Assembly: GCF_002904345.1 (NCBI RefSeq) | Contig: NZ_PEIH01000005.1 | Span: 240,449-304,448, forward strand | Source: Bacteroidetes bacterium endosymbiont of Geopemphigus sp. | GTDB lineage: Bacteria > Bacteroidota > Bacteroidia > Flavobacteriales > Blattabacteriaceae | Length of the DNA: 64,000 nucleotides | Direction of reading: 5' to 3' | In this document: positions 30,140-40,088 of the stretch, one piece after another | Layout: each line of letters begins with the position of its first letter | How positions within the stretch are numbered: position 1 is the first letter of the stretch | Program-made: the position numbers and the translations under genes | The notes under the pieces: generated by a model | The model's input: the letters and a program-made list of their open reading frames with translations, nothing else | Told to the model about the DNA's origin: nothing | Database searches by the model: none

Positions 30140-30590
30140 CTCTTTCCCTTAAATATAATACATTAAATATCTCAAATAACCTATCGTACACTCTCGATCC
30201 GTAGCGGGATCCAAACTACTCAAGGGCCGCTTGCAGATCCCCTTGGCTTTTTTCTGAGTAGAGTTGCATCTGACATAATGGTTTTTTCTTATCACTTGGC
30301 GTATCTCTCCTCTAGGATGCCCTTAAAGAGGTTAGTCTTGCTGTAGTTGTCAGTCTCTCTTTCACTTTTAACATCGTCAAAGTGCCTGAAGTCCCCTGTC
30401 ATGTTAGAGAAAAACTTCTTATCTTCAGGGGTTTGTATGGCCTTGTAGCACTCGACTACTTCATTCGCCGAGTAAAAAATCGAAGCTATGGGAAGGAGGA
30501 AGAAGTTGGCTAAAAACACGCATCACGGTGCTCTTTCCTATCCCGTACCCTCCCCCCCCCAACCACTATAAGCAGATTCTCCATAGCTTC
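30140..30590 (-). pseudogene. DnaC-like helicase-loader ATPase, frameshifted
   Basis: Minus-strand frames give, in order, MENLLIVV, then GGYGIGKSTVMRV (Walker A), VFLANFFLLPIASIFYSANE, TGDFRHFDDVKSERETDNYS (Walker B region, FDD), KTNLFKGILEERY, and finally SRYGSRVYDRLFEIFN. These are the features of phage/transposon DnaC-type loaders that place the replicative helicase on DNA. The frame is lost at a run of nine G (plus-strand C9, 30552-30560) and again after VMRV. The family is commonly borne on phages and integrative elements, consistent with the terminase remnant nearby. Confidence 0.65.
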
Positions 30591-30705
30591 TCGACCCTTT
30601 ACGAAGGGCTTTTTATGAGCTAACTACAAAGCTCTTGATAAAGAGTTTATAAAGATCCTCAGCGGCTGAGGTTGTAATTTACCTTACGGACCGGGGACAT
30701 TCATC

Positions 30706-30897
30706 TTATTTCTTGTACGTTGAGTTTCTTTCCATAGGATCAGAAGAGGCTCTTTGCGTCTTTACATATCCATTGAGCTCTTCTTGATTATAGGAGCTAA
30801 GATTCTTGTGGTTTTTAATCCGGTGAGCTTTAGCTGTAGTGATGATGAGCTTGCCTATCCTCTCAAGTCTTAGCGAAACGCTCCGAGCAAAACGCAA
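30706..30897 (-). pseudogene. Unrecognised basic ORF upstream of the DnaC-like remnant
   Basis: A 63-codon basic frame (MRFARSVSLRLERIGKLIIT and onwards) precedes the ATPase remnant on the same strand. No family is recognised. Its position suggests a decayed element gene, but it could be chance. Confidence 0.2.
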
Positions 30898-31205
30898 TGC
30901 TCAACGATTTCTTTTTCTTCTTCCACTGAGCATAGAAACCGAGCGGGTCGCTCTGAAAAAACTTCAATTTTTTTTGAAAAAAAGGAGGAAAGGGGATTTT
31001 ATTATTTAAGTTATAATTATTATTTATATTATTTAATATTTCCTCGCGAATGCCTCGTTGCGTGCTTCGCTCGCTGACTTAAATGAAGAATCTTATCACT
31101 CTATTTTTATCCCAGAGCCGTTCTCGCGCTAAATATCTTTCCAAGGCGATCAATTCACTGGATTGAAGAGAGATATACTTACCCTTGTATAGCTCAGCCT
31201 TCGCT
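30898..31205 (-). other. Spacer in the decayed element
   Basis: About 300 bases without a supported gene. A 39-codon minus-strand frame near 31090-31205 (KAELYKGKYISLQSSELIAL, ending in VIRFFI) is open and could be the tail of a phage gene, but I cannot name it. An AT-only stretch lies at 31000-31040. Confidence 0.35.
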
Positions 31206-31690
31206 TCAAATCCCGCTTTCTACCTGCTTTCTTCTTAGAAGCTCGGTATGGGTCCAGAACTCGCAAGTGGGGTGTAAATAGTCGATAAAGATCTCTTTTG
31301 ATGTCCTTATCGATAGCTGACGAAAGGCTTCATAGGATGAGTTATTCGCCTCGTTGATGAACAATAAATCTCGTTGCCTCTCTGAGCTTTGTTGGGCTGT
31401 CGGCTGAGAAGAACTCAAAAGTCCACTTTTTAAGATAGTAAGTCTAGTTAGAGCTATAAACGAGGCTTCTTTGAATAAGTCCTCGGCCCCTTGCAGTATC
31501 TTAAGAAAAAAGTCCCTTAGGGTGCTTCTCTTTAAGTGCGGCAGGTTATCTGACACTATAAGCGCACTCTGACTTGAGAGTACCTTAAGATCCAGTAAAG
31601 ATAAGACACGTTCCATGTCTTGTGTGTCGAGCTTCCGACCTGAATGACTTTAATAACATTTGTTAAGACGTATTATCTTCTCTGGTCGAC
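31206..31690 (-). pseudogene. Phage terminase large subunit, decayed
   Basis: The minus-strand frame reads ALIVSDNLPHLKRSTLRDFF, then RQRDLLFINEANNSSYEAFR, QLSIRTSKEIFIDY and FWTHTELL. This is the PBSX/Terminase_3-type large terminase pattern (family VSETLPHLKRGxxRDF; LFINEANxxxYEAFxQLxxRT; IDYNPxxEFWxHxE). Just upstream, in another frame, VGSSTHKTW resembles the eroded Walker A. The nuclease half and everything after LRRKQ is gone. Terminases cut and package phage DNA, so this marks a dead prophage. Confidence 0.78.
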
Positions 31691-31870
31691 TCGGATAAGA
31701 TCATGTCTCTTTATGATTATCGCAAAGCAAGCCCTTTAAAAGAACTTTGCCTTCTTTATCGGTGTCGGTTTTTTTAAATAAAAGACGGCCATGAACGGTG
31801 ATCAGAATCTTTAAAAAACTTTATTTCCCATGGTTATTATTGGCAATAATTGCATATCCTTCCGGTTATT

Positions 31871-33247
31871 TTAGAGAGTCAATTTACCGATGGATCGCTC
31901 AAAAGATTTTTTAGTAATTTCCATGATATCGGCCAGCATCACTCCATCAGAGCTTAATTTTTTTAAACGAACCTCTTGCACACTATTAGATTTTATCCCT
32001 TCCCAGGGGGCCTTTACCTTAATGTAATTTTCAGTATAGCCATATAGAAAACCCCCTTTATTTTCTTGTTCAAAAAGTACCTTGCGCATGCTTCCTATTT
32101 GATTTTCATAAAACTGACGTCGCTTTCTAACCGATAACCCGCGAAGCGCTTTATTACGCTTGTATCTGATGGCTTTCAGTACTTCTCCTTCCATGCGAAT
32201 TGCTTCGGTATCTGCGCGATCGGAATAAGTAAATACATGCAAATAAGAAATTTCAAGCTCACTTAAAAAGTGAAAAGTTTCCATGAAATGTTCATCACTC
32301 TCACCGGGAAAACCTACGATAACATCTACTCCAATACAGGCCTGCGGCATAAAAGCCTTGATTTTATTCACTTTTTCAGCATACAACTCACGCATATAGC
32401 GACGACGCATTTTTCGAAGGATATCATTACTTCCCGATTGTAAGGGAATATGAAAATGGGGTACAAATCTTTTGCTAGAGGTCACAAATTCTATGATCTG
32501 ATCGCTGAGCAGGTTGGGTTCTATAGAAGAAATGCGAAAGCGCTCGATTTCTTCTATGACATCCAAAGCTTTAATAAGTTCTAAAAAAGTATGCTCATGC
32601 TTTTTATTGCCAAATTCTCCTTTGCCATAATCTCCTACATTAATTCCGGTGAGAACGATTTCTTTAACTCCGGTACGGGCAATTTCACGAGCATTTTCGA
32701 GAACCTTTTCTAAGGTAGACGAACGCGAAACACCACGCGCCAGAGGTATAGTACAGTAACTACATTTATAATCACAGCCATCCTGAACCTTAAGAAAGGA
32801 ACGCGTACGATCTCCTATTGAATACGAACCTACATAAAAATCAACTGCCTTTATCTCACAAGAGTGAACCTCTCCTACGGTCTTTTTAGAAAGATCCGAG
32901 AGATAATCGGTGATTTTGAATTTTTCAGCTGCGCCTAATACTAGATCCACACCCTCAGTAAGGGCAATCTCTTCAGGCTTGAGCTGGGCGTAACAGCCGG
33001 TAGCGATAATAAAAGCCTTCGGGTTATTTTTTAAAGCCGATCGTACAACGCGTCTGAACTCTTTATCAGCACTTTCTGTTACCGAGCAGGTATTAATCAC
33101 ATAAATATCTGCTTTTTCTTTAAAGTCGACACAAGAATAATGTTGATCTGAAAATTGCCTTGAGATCGTTGAGGTCTCAGAAAAATTAAGCTTACAGCCC
33201 AGCGTATAAAAAGCGACCCGACTTACAGAGGTAATGAATTGTTGCAT
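31871..33247 (-). CDS. mtaB: tRNA t6A37 methylthiotransferase MtaB
   Basis: This 458-residue radical-SAM enzyme adds a methylthio group to t6A37 in tRNAs reading ANN codons, giving ms2t6A. Three N-terminal cluster cysteines (Cys18, Cys54, Cys85) and the radical-SAM CDYKCSYC motif (Cys158, 162, 165) are intact. So are QSGSNDILRKMRRRY and VGFPGESDEHF. The C-terminal TRAM-like region is present. The gene is complete, yet its substrate t6A requires TsaC and TsaE, both of which are pseudogenes in this window (46.2 and 48.7-49.3 kb). It borders the dead phage region and is separated from the peroxiredoxin gene by a terminator. Confidence 0.92.
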   Translation of the reverse strand: MQQFITSVSRVAFYTLGCKLNFSETSTISRQFSDQHYSCVDFKEKADIYVINTCSVTESADKEFRRVVRSALKNNPKAFIIATGCYAQLKPEEIALTEGVDLVLGAAEKFKITDYLSDLSKKTVGEVHSCEIKAVDFYVGSYSIGDRTRSFLKVQDGCDYKCSYCTIPLARGVSRSSTLEKVLENAREIARTGVKEIVLTGINVGDYGKGEFGNKKHEHTFLELIKALDVIEEIERFRISSIEPNLLSDQIIEFVTSSKRFVPHFHIPLQSGSNDILRKMRRRYMRELYAEKVNKIKAFMPQACIGVDVIVGFPGESDEHFMETFHFLSELEISYLHVFTYSDRADTEAIRMEGEVLKAIRYKRNKALRGLSVRKRRQFYENQIGSMRKVLFEQENKGGFLYGYTENYIKVKAPWEGIKSNSVQEVRLKKLSSDGVMLADIMEITKKSFERSIGKLTL

Positions 33248-33289
33248 AGGGCAAATTTAACGCATTTTCTATAAACCAATAAATGCGTA

Positions 33290-33316
33290 AAAGACGCCCT
33301 TATTAAGGGTGTCTTT
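33290..33316 (-). terminator. Hairpin terminator after the peroxiredoxin gene
   Basis: AAAGACGCCCTT, a three-base loop and AAGGGTGTCTTT form a 12-bp stem with one G-U pair. On the minus strand the hairpin ends in TCTTTTAC, a short T tract. It lies 22 bases after the peroxiredoxin stop and before mtaB. Confidence 0.75.
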
Positions 33317-33338
33317 ACAAGCAAAATAACTTATATAA

Positions 33339-33977
33339 TTAGTGATTAGCCAGATAATCAGCTACACCGCTATGGTCAGCTTTCATTCCCTTTTTTCCTT
33401 TTTGCCAGTTGGCCGGACATACTTCTCCGTGGGTTTCAAAATACTGCAAGGCATCCACCACACGAAGAGCTTCCTCTACGCTTCTACCCAAAGGTAAATC
33501 ATTAATCAACTGATGGCGTACCACACCTCCTTTATCGATTAAAAATAAACCTCTGTAAGCTATAAGTTCCCCATGGGCCTCGAGCTGATCAGATTCGTTG
33601 TAAAACCACTCCCCGGCCAGCACACCGTAGTCATGAGAGATAGTCTTATTTGTATCGGCTATGAGAGGATAAGTAACACCTTTAATCCCTCCTTTATCTT
33701 TAGGAACCTGAAGCCATCCCCAGTGTGATTGTTCTGTATCGGTAGAGGCAGCGATGAGTTGTACATTTCTAGATTCAAAATCTTTTAGCCCTTCCTGAAA
33801 AGCATGTAATTCTGTAGGACAGACAAAAGTAAAATCTTTCGGATAGAAAAACAGCAGCACATATTTTTTGCCTTTAAATTGCTCCAGAGCAAAGTCGCGG
33901 ACGACTTTATGACCTTCTATTACGGCACTTGCTTTAAAGTCAGGCGCTTTTCTTCCAACTAGTGAAACCATAGACAT
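33339..33977 (-). CDS. 2-Cys peroxiredoxin (AhpC/Prx1 type)
   Basis: This 212-residue thiol peroxidase reduces hydrogen peroxide and organic hydroperoxides. The peroxidatic cysteine lies in FTFVCPTELHAF (Cys53) and the resolving cysteine in GEVCPANW (Cys187). The GGLG-equivalent helix (here GGIKGVTYPL) and the YF-type tail (GVADYLANH) suggest a eukaryotic-like, floppy-tail Prx. It is one of few peroxide defences left here, since the dps/oxyR pair is dead. It ends at a strong hairpin terminator. The start chosen is the ATG at 33977; Met3 is an alternative. Confidence 0.94.
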   Translation of the reverse strand: MSMVSLVGRKAPDFKASAVIEGHKVVRDFALEQFKGKKYVLLFFYPKDFTFVCPTELHAFQEGLKDFESRNVQLIAASTDTEQSHWGWLQVPKDKGGIKGVTYPLIADTNKTISHDYGVLAGEWFYNESDQLEAHGELIAYRGLFLIDKGGVVRHQLINDLPLGRSVEEALRVVDALQYFETHGEVCPANWQKGKKGMKADHSGVADYLANH

Positions 33978-34057
33978 AGATATTGTATTGAAGTAAACGT
34001 TAACACTCTCGAAGTTAAGTTTTTTTTTGAAGAAATTAAAAACGCTAAGATTAACAT

Positions 34058-34726
34058 TTATGAAAATATATACGATAAAGCTATGCCAAGAAAAAAAAGC
34101 AGCAATTTAGCTGAGTTTATTTTATGACCACTGGAGCTTTCAAACCAAATGACCGTGGCGATATGGATGAAAATACCTGCAACAAAAGCATTAACATAGG
34201 TTTCGTATCGGCTAAGCAACGGAAGCTCACCTATCCATATTCCCAAAGGAGCAGAAAGCGCAAAAATCCCCATCCAAAACAGGACTCTTTTTTTGCTTTC
34301 GAGGGCATCTGTCAGAAAAAAATACAGAATAGCTGCCACAGGAATTTTGTGAATCAGAATAGCGTAAAGTAAACCGTGGTGATCTTGATGAATAGCCATG
34401 GCTTCAAGCAATGAATGTGCGAAAAGCCCCAGAAATATGCCATAAGGAAAAGGACTTCTTCCTTTAGAATGGATATGACCATGCTCTATACCTTTGGTAA
34501 TGGTTTCGAGCAATACTTGAACCAGGATACCGCTAAGGACAAAAAATCCTACGCCTCCCTGATCTTCTTTGCCGTATACCTCGGGAAAGAGATGATTAAA
34601 AACCGTACCGAGTAGATAAACGCTGCTAAAACTCAGTAAACCATCAGCACTAAAGCGACGAGCTTTGATCTGATACGCGAGTATCAGACCGATAATAATT
34701 GAGAGTAAGAGCAATAAAGAAACCAT
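34058..34726 (-). CDS. ZIP-family metal transporter
   Basis: This 222-residue membrane protein has about seven to eight hydrophobic segments. The paired metal-site histidines of the ZIP fold are seen in HSLLEAMAIHQDHHG (TM4 region) and HKIPVAAILYFFL (TM5 region, HKxP motif). ZIP carriers import zinc, iron or manganese into the cytosol. Metal specificity cannot be inferred. It lies 26 bp downstream of the uvrA remnant. Confidence 0.87.
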   Translation of the reverse strand: MVSLLLLLSIIIGLILAYQIKARRFSADGLLSFSSVYLLGTVFNHLFPEVYGKEDQGGVGFFVLSGILVQVLLETITKGIEHGHIHSKGRSPFPYGIFLGLFAHSLLEAMAIHQDHHGLLYAILIHKIPVAAILYFFLTDALESKKRVLFWMGIFALSAPLGIWIGELPLLSRYETYVNAFVAGIFIHIATVIWFESSSGHKINSAKLLLFFLGIALSYIFS

Positions 34727-34752
34727 GAGATTTTATGAAATAAATTTTATTT

Positions 34753-37617
34753 CTAAATCGGTCCATGTTTTAGAGCCTCCCATTCTTTTTTTAAGAATCG
34801 CCCTGTAGCGCTTTTTGAATCTTCCATGAGTTGTCGAGGACTGCCTTTCGAAAGAATTTTTCCACCTTTTTCCCCGCCCTCAGGTCCTAAATCTATGATA
34901 TGATCCGAAGTTTTGATCATATCTAAATTGTGTTCTATAATAAGTACCGTGTTGCCAAAATCTACTAGGCGATTGAGCAACTCTGATAAAATGCGTATAT
35001 CATCAAAATGCAAACCCGTGGTAGGTTCATCAAGAATATAGAGGGTATTTCCGGTTTGTTTGCGGCTGAGCTCGCTGGCTATTTTTAGACGTTGGGCTTC
35101 GCCACCAGATAATGTAGTAGAGGTCTGCCCCAGGCCTATATAACCTAGATCTACGTCCTGCAAGGTTTTCAGCTTGGAGTAAACCCTATGAATGGATTTA
35201 AAGAAAACTGAAGCCTCATCTACGGTCATATTTAATACATCGCTGATAGATTTTCCCTTATAATGCACCTCCAGGGTTTCTTTATTAAAGCGTTTTCCTT
35301 GACATTTTTCACAATGTATATAAATATCGGGAATAAAATTCATCTCTATCGTACGCAAACCTGCTCCCATATAATGCTCACAACGACCACCTTGAACATT
35401 GAAGGAAAAACGTCGTGATTTATAACCTCTTATCTTTTCTTCGGAAAGTTGTGAAAACACTTTCCTGATATCCGAAAACATTCCTGTATAAGTTGCTGGA
35501 TTGGAACGAGGGATACGTCCTATAAGTGATTGATCGATATCGATCACTTTATCTATATATTCAATACCCTCTAATCGTTCATAAGGTAAAGGATCCTGAA
35601 TTGATCTATAAAAATGACGACGAAGCGCTTTAAAAAGCGTTTCATTAATCATAGAAGATTTGCTACTCCTTGAAACCCGTGTTACACAAATCATAAGTCC
35701 TAAAGGCAAGGATATATATCGACTTTTTTTAAATTATGCCCGCTAGCCCCTTTTAGAAGAACACAATGACCATTTCCTTTCCTGGGTTTAGTAGTAAAAA
35801 CAAGATCCTTTTCTCTTCGAAGGTAATAAAATGTAAGTGTATCTGCTTGCAAAAGCTCATCGGGCGTACCACTAAAACAGACGTTCCCTCCTTTTTTTCC
35901 GGCCCCTGGTCCCATATCGATAACATAATGAGCTTCCTCTATCATCTCACGATCATGTTCTACCACAATAGTAGAATTACCTACAACCGTAGGTTCCTTC
36001 AGGGAGCGAATCAAACGCCGATTATCTTGCTGATGCAATCCTATGATGGGTTCATCCAAAATATAAAGAACATTTACCAGCTGAGAACCTATTTGTGTAG
36101 CTAAACGAACAGGTTGACCCTCGCCCGCCGGAGAGTGTTTTTGAGCTCCGATTGAGACTTAAATAGCCCAGACCTATATCGCACAAAAATCTGATGCGCG
36201 CTTGTATCTCTTTTACAATATCATGAGCAATGAGACATTTTCGATCGGATAGGTATTCAGGAAGTTGAGCTATCCAGCGTTTTAGTTCATCGATTTGTAG
36301 TTGGGTTAGATCTGCGATATTCTTTCCGGCTATTTTGAATAATAACGATTCTTCTTTCAGGCGAGCTCCTTTACATACAGGACAGGTTTTTTGTTCTACA
36401 TAATTTTTAAAAGCTGCCGAGGTCACAGATGATTCCTCTTGACTGAGTCTCTCCACATAAGACACTACTCCCTCAAAACAAATGTGATAAGAGCGTTTTA
36501 CACGGGCAAATTCTAACTCAAGGGAAAAATTTTCATCAAATCCATAGAGAATGGCTTGCAAAGCTTTTTCAAGAATATTTTTAATAGGAGCTTCTAAGCT
36601 AAAATTGAATTTTCCGGCAATACCTTCGAGTTGTTGAAAAACAAATTTTTTTGAATAAGGTCCTATAGGCACTAAACCTCCTTCTTGTAGCGATACTCCC
36701 TCATCGGGAATAATTTTTATTAAACTAGCTTGTTGTATTGCCACTAAACCTTTACAACGCGCGGGCAAGCGCCTTTAGGAGAATTGAACGAAAAATTATT
36801 AGGCTCAGGCAAAGGGTAAGAAATTCCTGTACTCGGACAACACATCAGTTGCTTGCTGAAATGACGGATCTCTTTATTTTCACCATGTTCGAGTACCATC
36901 AGCGCACCCTGTCCATGGTGCATTGCTGTGGAAATACTCTTTGTAAGGCGACTATTCTGCCGGCTGGAATTAGAGATTTCAAGTCGGTCGATGACGAGCT
37001 CCACATCATGAAGCTTGTGTCTATCGAGCTGCACGCCTTGGCTTAGCTCACTTATAATACCATCGATGCGTACTTTTAAAAAACCTTTTTTTCTGACATT
37101 TTCAAAAAGCTCGCGATAATGCCCTCTTCGGGCACTTACCAGTGGAGCCAGAAGGCTTATTTTACAAGACTTATAATCTTTTAGTGATAATTTTTGAATC
37201 TGTTCTTCAGTATATGCGACCATTTTTTCTCCCGTAGTGTAAGAATAGGCATCGGCTGTGCGCGCGTAAAGAAGTCTTAAAAAATCGTAAACTTCGGTAA
37301 TAGTCCCTAAAGTGGAACGCGGATTTTTTGAAACGGTTTTTTTGCTCTATAGCTATCACAGGGGAAAGACCTTCAATTTTATCAACGTTTGGACGCTCAA
37401 GCCCTCCAAGAAATTTCCGGGCGTAAGCTAATAAGGTTTCTAAATAATGAGGCTGCCCATCAGCGTAAATCGTATCGAAAGTTAAAGAAGATTTGCTGCT
37501 TCCACTTAATCCTGTGATCACTACCAGTTGATTACGCGGAATGTAAAGCTCAATATTTTTTAGATTGTGCTCTCCTCTCGCTCCATAGATACAGATATAC
37601 TCGCTCATCAAAAGCAT
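34753..37617 (-). pseudogene. uvrA: UvrA excision-repair ATPase, four frameshifts
   Basis: The entire UvrA length (about 955 codons) is present in five overlapping frames, read from 37617 to 34753. Breaks lie at an A7 run (plus-strand T7, 37337-37343, after IEQK), at CGCGCG (36758-36763, within ACPRCKG), at a surplus C near 36125 inside the first ABC signature (LSGG), and at TATATATA (35712-35719, after KKVDI). Each is explained by one extra repeat unit or base. Both Walker A motifs are also mutated: GLSGSSKSS for GLSGSGKSS, and VSRSSKSS for VSGSGKSS. UvrA recognises DNA damage with UvrB, so nucleotide excision repair from this copy is lost. Confidence 0.93.
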
Positions 37618-37672
37618 AGATTACGTTCGCTGGTTGATCACAGCGTGATAAAAAAAAGCACGGAAACCTTGG

Positions 37673-38545
37673 CTAAGGTAAGACTTTTGCTAAAGTCATT
37701 CCGATTTCAGCTGGAGAAGCTACCACGTATAAACCGCAATCTTGCATGATTTTCATTTTGGCCTCAGCCGTGTCATCTTTTCCACCTACTATAGCGCCGG
37801 CATGTCCCATAGTGCGCCCTTTAGGCGCGGTTTTCCCGGCGATAAAACCAATCACAGGTTTTTTATTACCTGTTTCATAAATCCAACGTGCCGCCTGCGT
37901 TTCGAGCATTCCTCCTATTTCACCTATCATTATAATAGCTTCTGTTTCAGGATCTTTCATAAAAAGAGCAACTGCCTTCTGGGTGCTGGTACCGATAACG
38001 GGGTCTCCTCCTATGCCGATGGCCGTAGAGATGCCATAACCGGCTTTGACTACCTGATCAGCCGCCTCATAAGTAAGCGTTCCTGACTTGGATACGATAC
38101 CTATCCGACCTTTTTTAAATATAAAACCTGGCATGATTCCTATTTTAGCTTCTTCTGGGGTAATAATTCCAGGACAATTAGGCCCAATAAGCCGAGAATT
38201 GCGATTTTTAAGATATTGCTTTACCCTAATCATATCGGCCAGAGGTATGCCTTCTGTGATACACACAATCAAAGCTATTTGCGCGTCAGCGGCTTCCATG
38301 ATAGCATCAGCAGCAAAGGCAGGAGGGACGAAAATGATGCTCACATTAGCATCGGTAGCTTCTACAGCCTGAACAACCGTATCAAAAACAGGTCTCTCGA
38401 GATAATCTTGACCTCCTTTAGCTGGAGTGACTCCCCCTACAATCGGAGTACCATACTCAATCATCTGCCGGGCATGAAAAGTACCTTCCTTTCCAGTAAT
38501 CCCCTGGATAAGGACACGTGAATTTTTGTCGACAAGTATACTCAT
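37673..38545 (-). CDS. sucD: Succinyl-CoA ligase alpha subunit
   Basis: This 290-residue subunit forms the phosphohistidine intermediate in the TCA-cycle step from succinyl-CoA to succinate with substrate-level ATP/GTP formation. Family blocks are VLIQGITGKEGTFHARQMIE (CoA-binding), VSKSGTLTYEAADQ, GIGGDPVIGT and the active-site histidine motif GHAGAIVGG. No sucC is in view. It overlaps the LpxD-like gene by four bases (ATGA), so the TCA gene is coupled to the lipid A cluster. Confidence 0.96.
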   Translation of the reverse strand: MSILVDKNSRVLIQGITGKEGTFHARQMIEYGTPIVGGVTPAKGGQDYLERPVFDTVVQAVEATDANVSIIFVPPAFAADAIMEAADAQIALIVCITEGIPLADMIRVKQYLKNRNSRLIGPNCPGIITPEEAKIGIMPGFIFKKGRIGIVSKSGTLTYEAADQVVKAGYGISTAIGIGGDPVIGTSTQKAVALFMKDPETEAIIMIGEIGGMLETQAARWIYETGNKKPVIGFIAGKTAPKGRTMGHAGAIVGGKDDTAEAKMKIMQDCGLYVVASPAEIGMTLAKVLP

Positions 38546-39507
38546 AGTTCATTATTTTGATGCAATTTTTTAGCAGGAAATCCAAGAAAGCTATTTTTAG
38601 AAAGCTCTCTTAAAGTGGCCAATGATCTGTAAGCAACTTTAACCTCTTGTGCGGGGTAGCCAAAATAGGTTTTATTACCCTCAAGATTTTTACTCACGCC
38701 GGACTGAGCTAAAACTACCGCTCCTTTACCGATAAAAAGGCCACTGGAGATACCCACTTGTCCCCAAAGAATTACCTGATCTTCAAGTGTACAACAACCT
38801 GCTATTCCGGTATGGGATGCGATTAAGCAATTTTTTCCAATTCGTGTGTCATGTCCAATTTGTATCAAATTATCAAGTTTACTACCTTCATCTATAAGGG
38901 TTTCATCCGTTATACCACGATCTATGGTACAACATGAACCAATCTCCACTCTATCTTTAATGTGCAAAACTCCTCCTGAATGGAGTTTAATAAATGATCC
39001 CTCATGTTTTTGATAATAGAAAGCATCGCTTCCAAGGACAGTTCCAGACTGTATGATAACCTCATCACCGATCACCGTATGCGGATGAATCGTCACGTTC
39101 GGATGTATATGGCAATCTTGTCCAATGATTACATGATTTCCTAAAAAAACTCCAGGACCTATATAGGTATTCTTTCCAATAGTAGCTTTTTTCGAAACGT
39201 ATTCAGTGGCTTTTTGGAAAGGAAAAAAATGACGGATAAGGCGATCAAAATCACGAAAAGGATTTTCTGAGAGAATCATTCCTTTTTCTGGGGGAAATTC
39301 TATTTCTTTATCAATAATTAAAGCACTTGCCTCAGATTGTAAAGCTTTATCATAATATTTAGGATGATCCACAAATAAAAGCTGTCCTTTTTTTATTCTG
39401 TGAATTTCATTAATACCGCTTATGCGTAGATTTTCAGGACCTTTCCAACTTCTGGCTTTTATAAGTTTTGCTAATTGTTGTAAGCTGTAATCTCGGGGAA
39501 AATTCAT
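38542..39507 (-). CDS. LpxD-like acyltransferase paralog
   Basis: This left-handed beta-helix protein of about 321 residues is related to LpxD, the N-acyltransferase of lipid A synthesis. It has an N-terminal uridine-binding-like domain and hexapeptide repeats such as NTYIGPGVFLGNHVIIG. It also has the catalytic-type segment LDNLIQIGHDTRIG and AQSGVSKNL. The canonical LpxD is at 42286-43311, so this is a second, more diverged copy. Such paralogs are found next to efp in Bacteroidota (from memory). The ATG at 39507, directly after the efp stop, is preferred over an upstream ATG at 39537 that would overlap efp. Substrate is unknown. Confidence 0.85.
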   Translation of the reverse strand: MNFPRDYSLQQLAKLIKARSWKGPENLRISGINEIHRIKKGQLLFVDHPKYYDKALQSEASALIIDKEIEFPPEKGMILSENPFRDFDRLIRHFFPFQKATEYVSKKATIGKNTYIGPGVFLGNHVIIGQDCHIHPNVTIHPHTVIGDEVIIQSGTVLGSDAFYYQKHEGSFIKLHSGGVLHIKDRVEIGSCCTIDRGITDETLIDEGSKLDNLIQIGHDTRIGKNCLIASHTGIAGCCTLEDQVILWGQVGISSGLFIGKGAVVLAQSGVSKNLEGNKTYFGYPAQEVKVAYRSLATLRELSKNSFLGFPAKKLHQNNEL

Positions 39508-39508
39508 A

Positions 39509-40072
39509 TTATTTCGCCCTTTCAATGTAGGAGCCATCTTCAGTATTTACTTTAATGCGCTCACCTGCGTTGATAAAAAGCGGCACTTGTATCACAGCTC
39601 CAGTTTCCAAAGTAGCTGGCTTAGTAGTGTTAGTAGCAGTGTCGCCCTTAATTCCAGGCTCGGTATAAGTCACCTCTAGGATGACGCTGGCTGGCATTCC
39701 AAGGTTCAAGGGAGTTTCATCTTCTTGCTGAAAGCTGATAGTCACTTCCAGGCCTTCTTTTAAGAATCGATCTCCGGAAAGGAATTCCTTAGGAAGTTGG
39801 ACCTGATGATAATCTTGTGTGTTCATAAAATGAAAGCCGCTTTCATCCTTATAAAGATACTGATAATTATGCGATTCCACACGAACTTCCTCTATTTTAT
39901 GCCCAGCGGAAAAAGTATTATCCAATACCCTTCCATTGGTTAAACTCTTGAGCTTAGTCCTTACAAAAGCCGGTCCTTTTCCTGGCTTTACATGAAGAAA
40001 TTCTACAATTTTATAGACATCATTGTTAAAACGAATGCACAAGCCTTTTCTGATATCTGCAGTAGATGCCAT
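39509..40072 (-). CDS. efp: Elongation factor P
   Basis: This 187-residue tRNA-shaped factor relieves ribosome stalling at polyproline stretches. Domain I has the tip loop KPGKGPAF with Lys32 at the modification position. Domains II and III end in VNTEDGSYIERAK, the typical C-terminus. The enzymes that would modify the lysine (EpmABC type or rhamnosylation) are not in this window, and the PGKGPA loop is the kind I associate with unmodified or differently modified EF-P. It sits 16 bp after lpxA in the lipid A operon. Confidence 0.96.
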   Translation of the reverse strand: MASTADIRKGLCIRFNNDVYKIVEFLHVKPGKGPAFVRTKLKSLTNGRVLDNTFSAGHKIEEVRVESHNYQYLYKDESGFHFMNTQDYHQVQLPKEFLSGDRFLKEGLEVTISFQQEDETPLNLGMPASVILEVTYTEPGIKGDTATNTTKPATLETGAVIQVPLFINAGERIKVNTEDGSYIERAK

Positions 40073-40088
40073 AAATTTTTAAATGGAA

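Noticed and set aside
34753-37617. Five separate UvrA-like genes
   Set aside because: The frames are contiguous segments of one UvrA in the right order and length; the breaks are small indels.
37618-37672. ATCAC-GCT-GTGAT hairpin as a terminator for sucD
   Set aside because: On the sucD strand the T-run lies before the hairpin, not after it, so it does not have terminator form.
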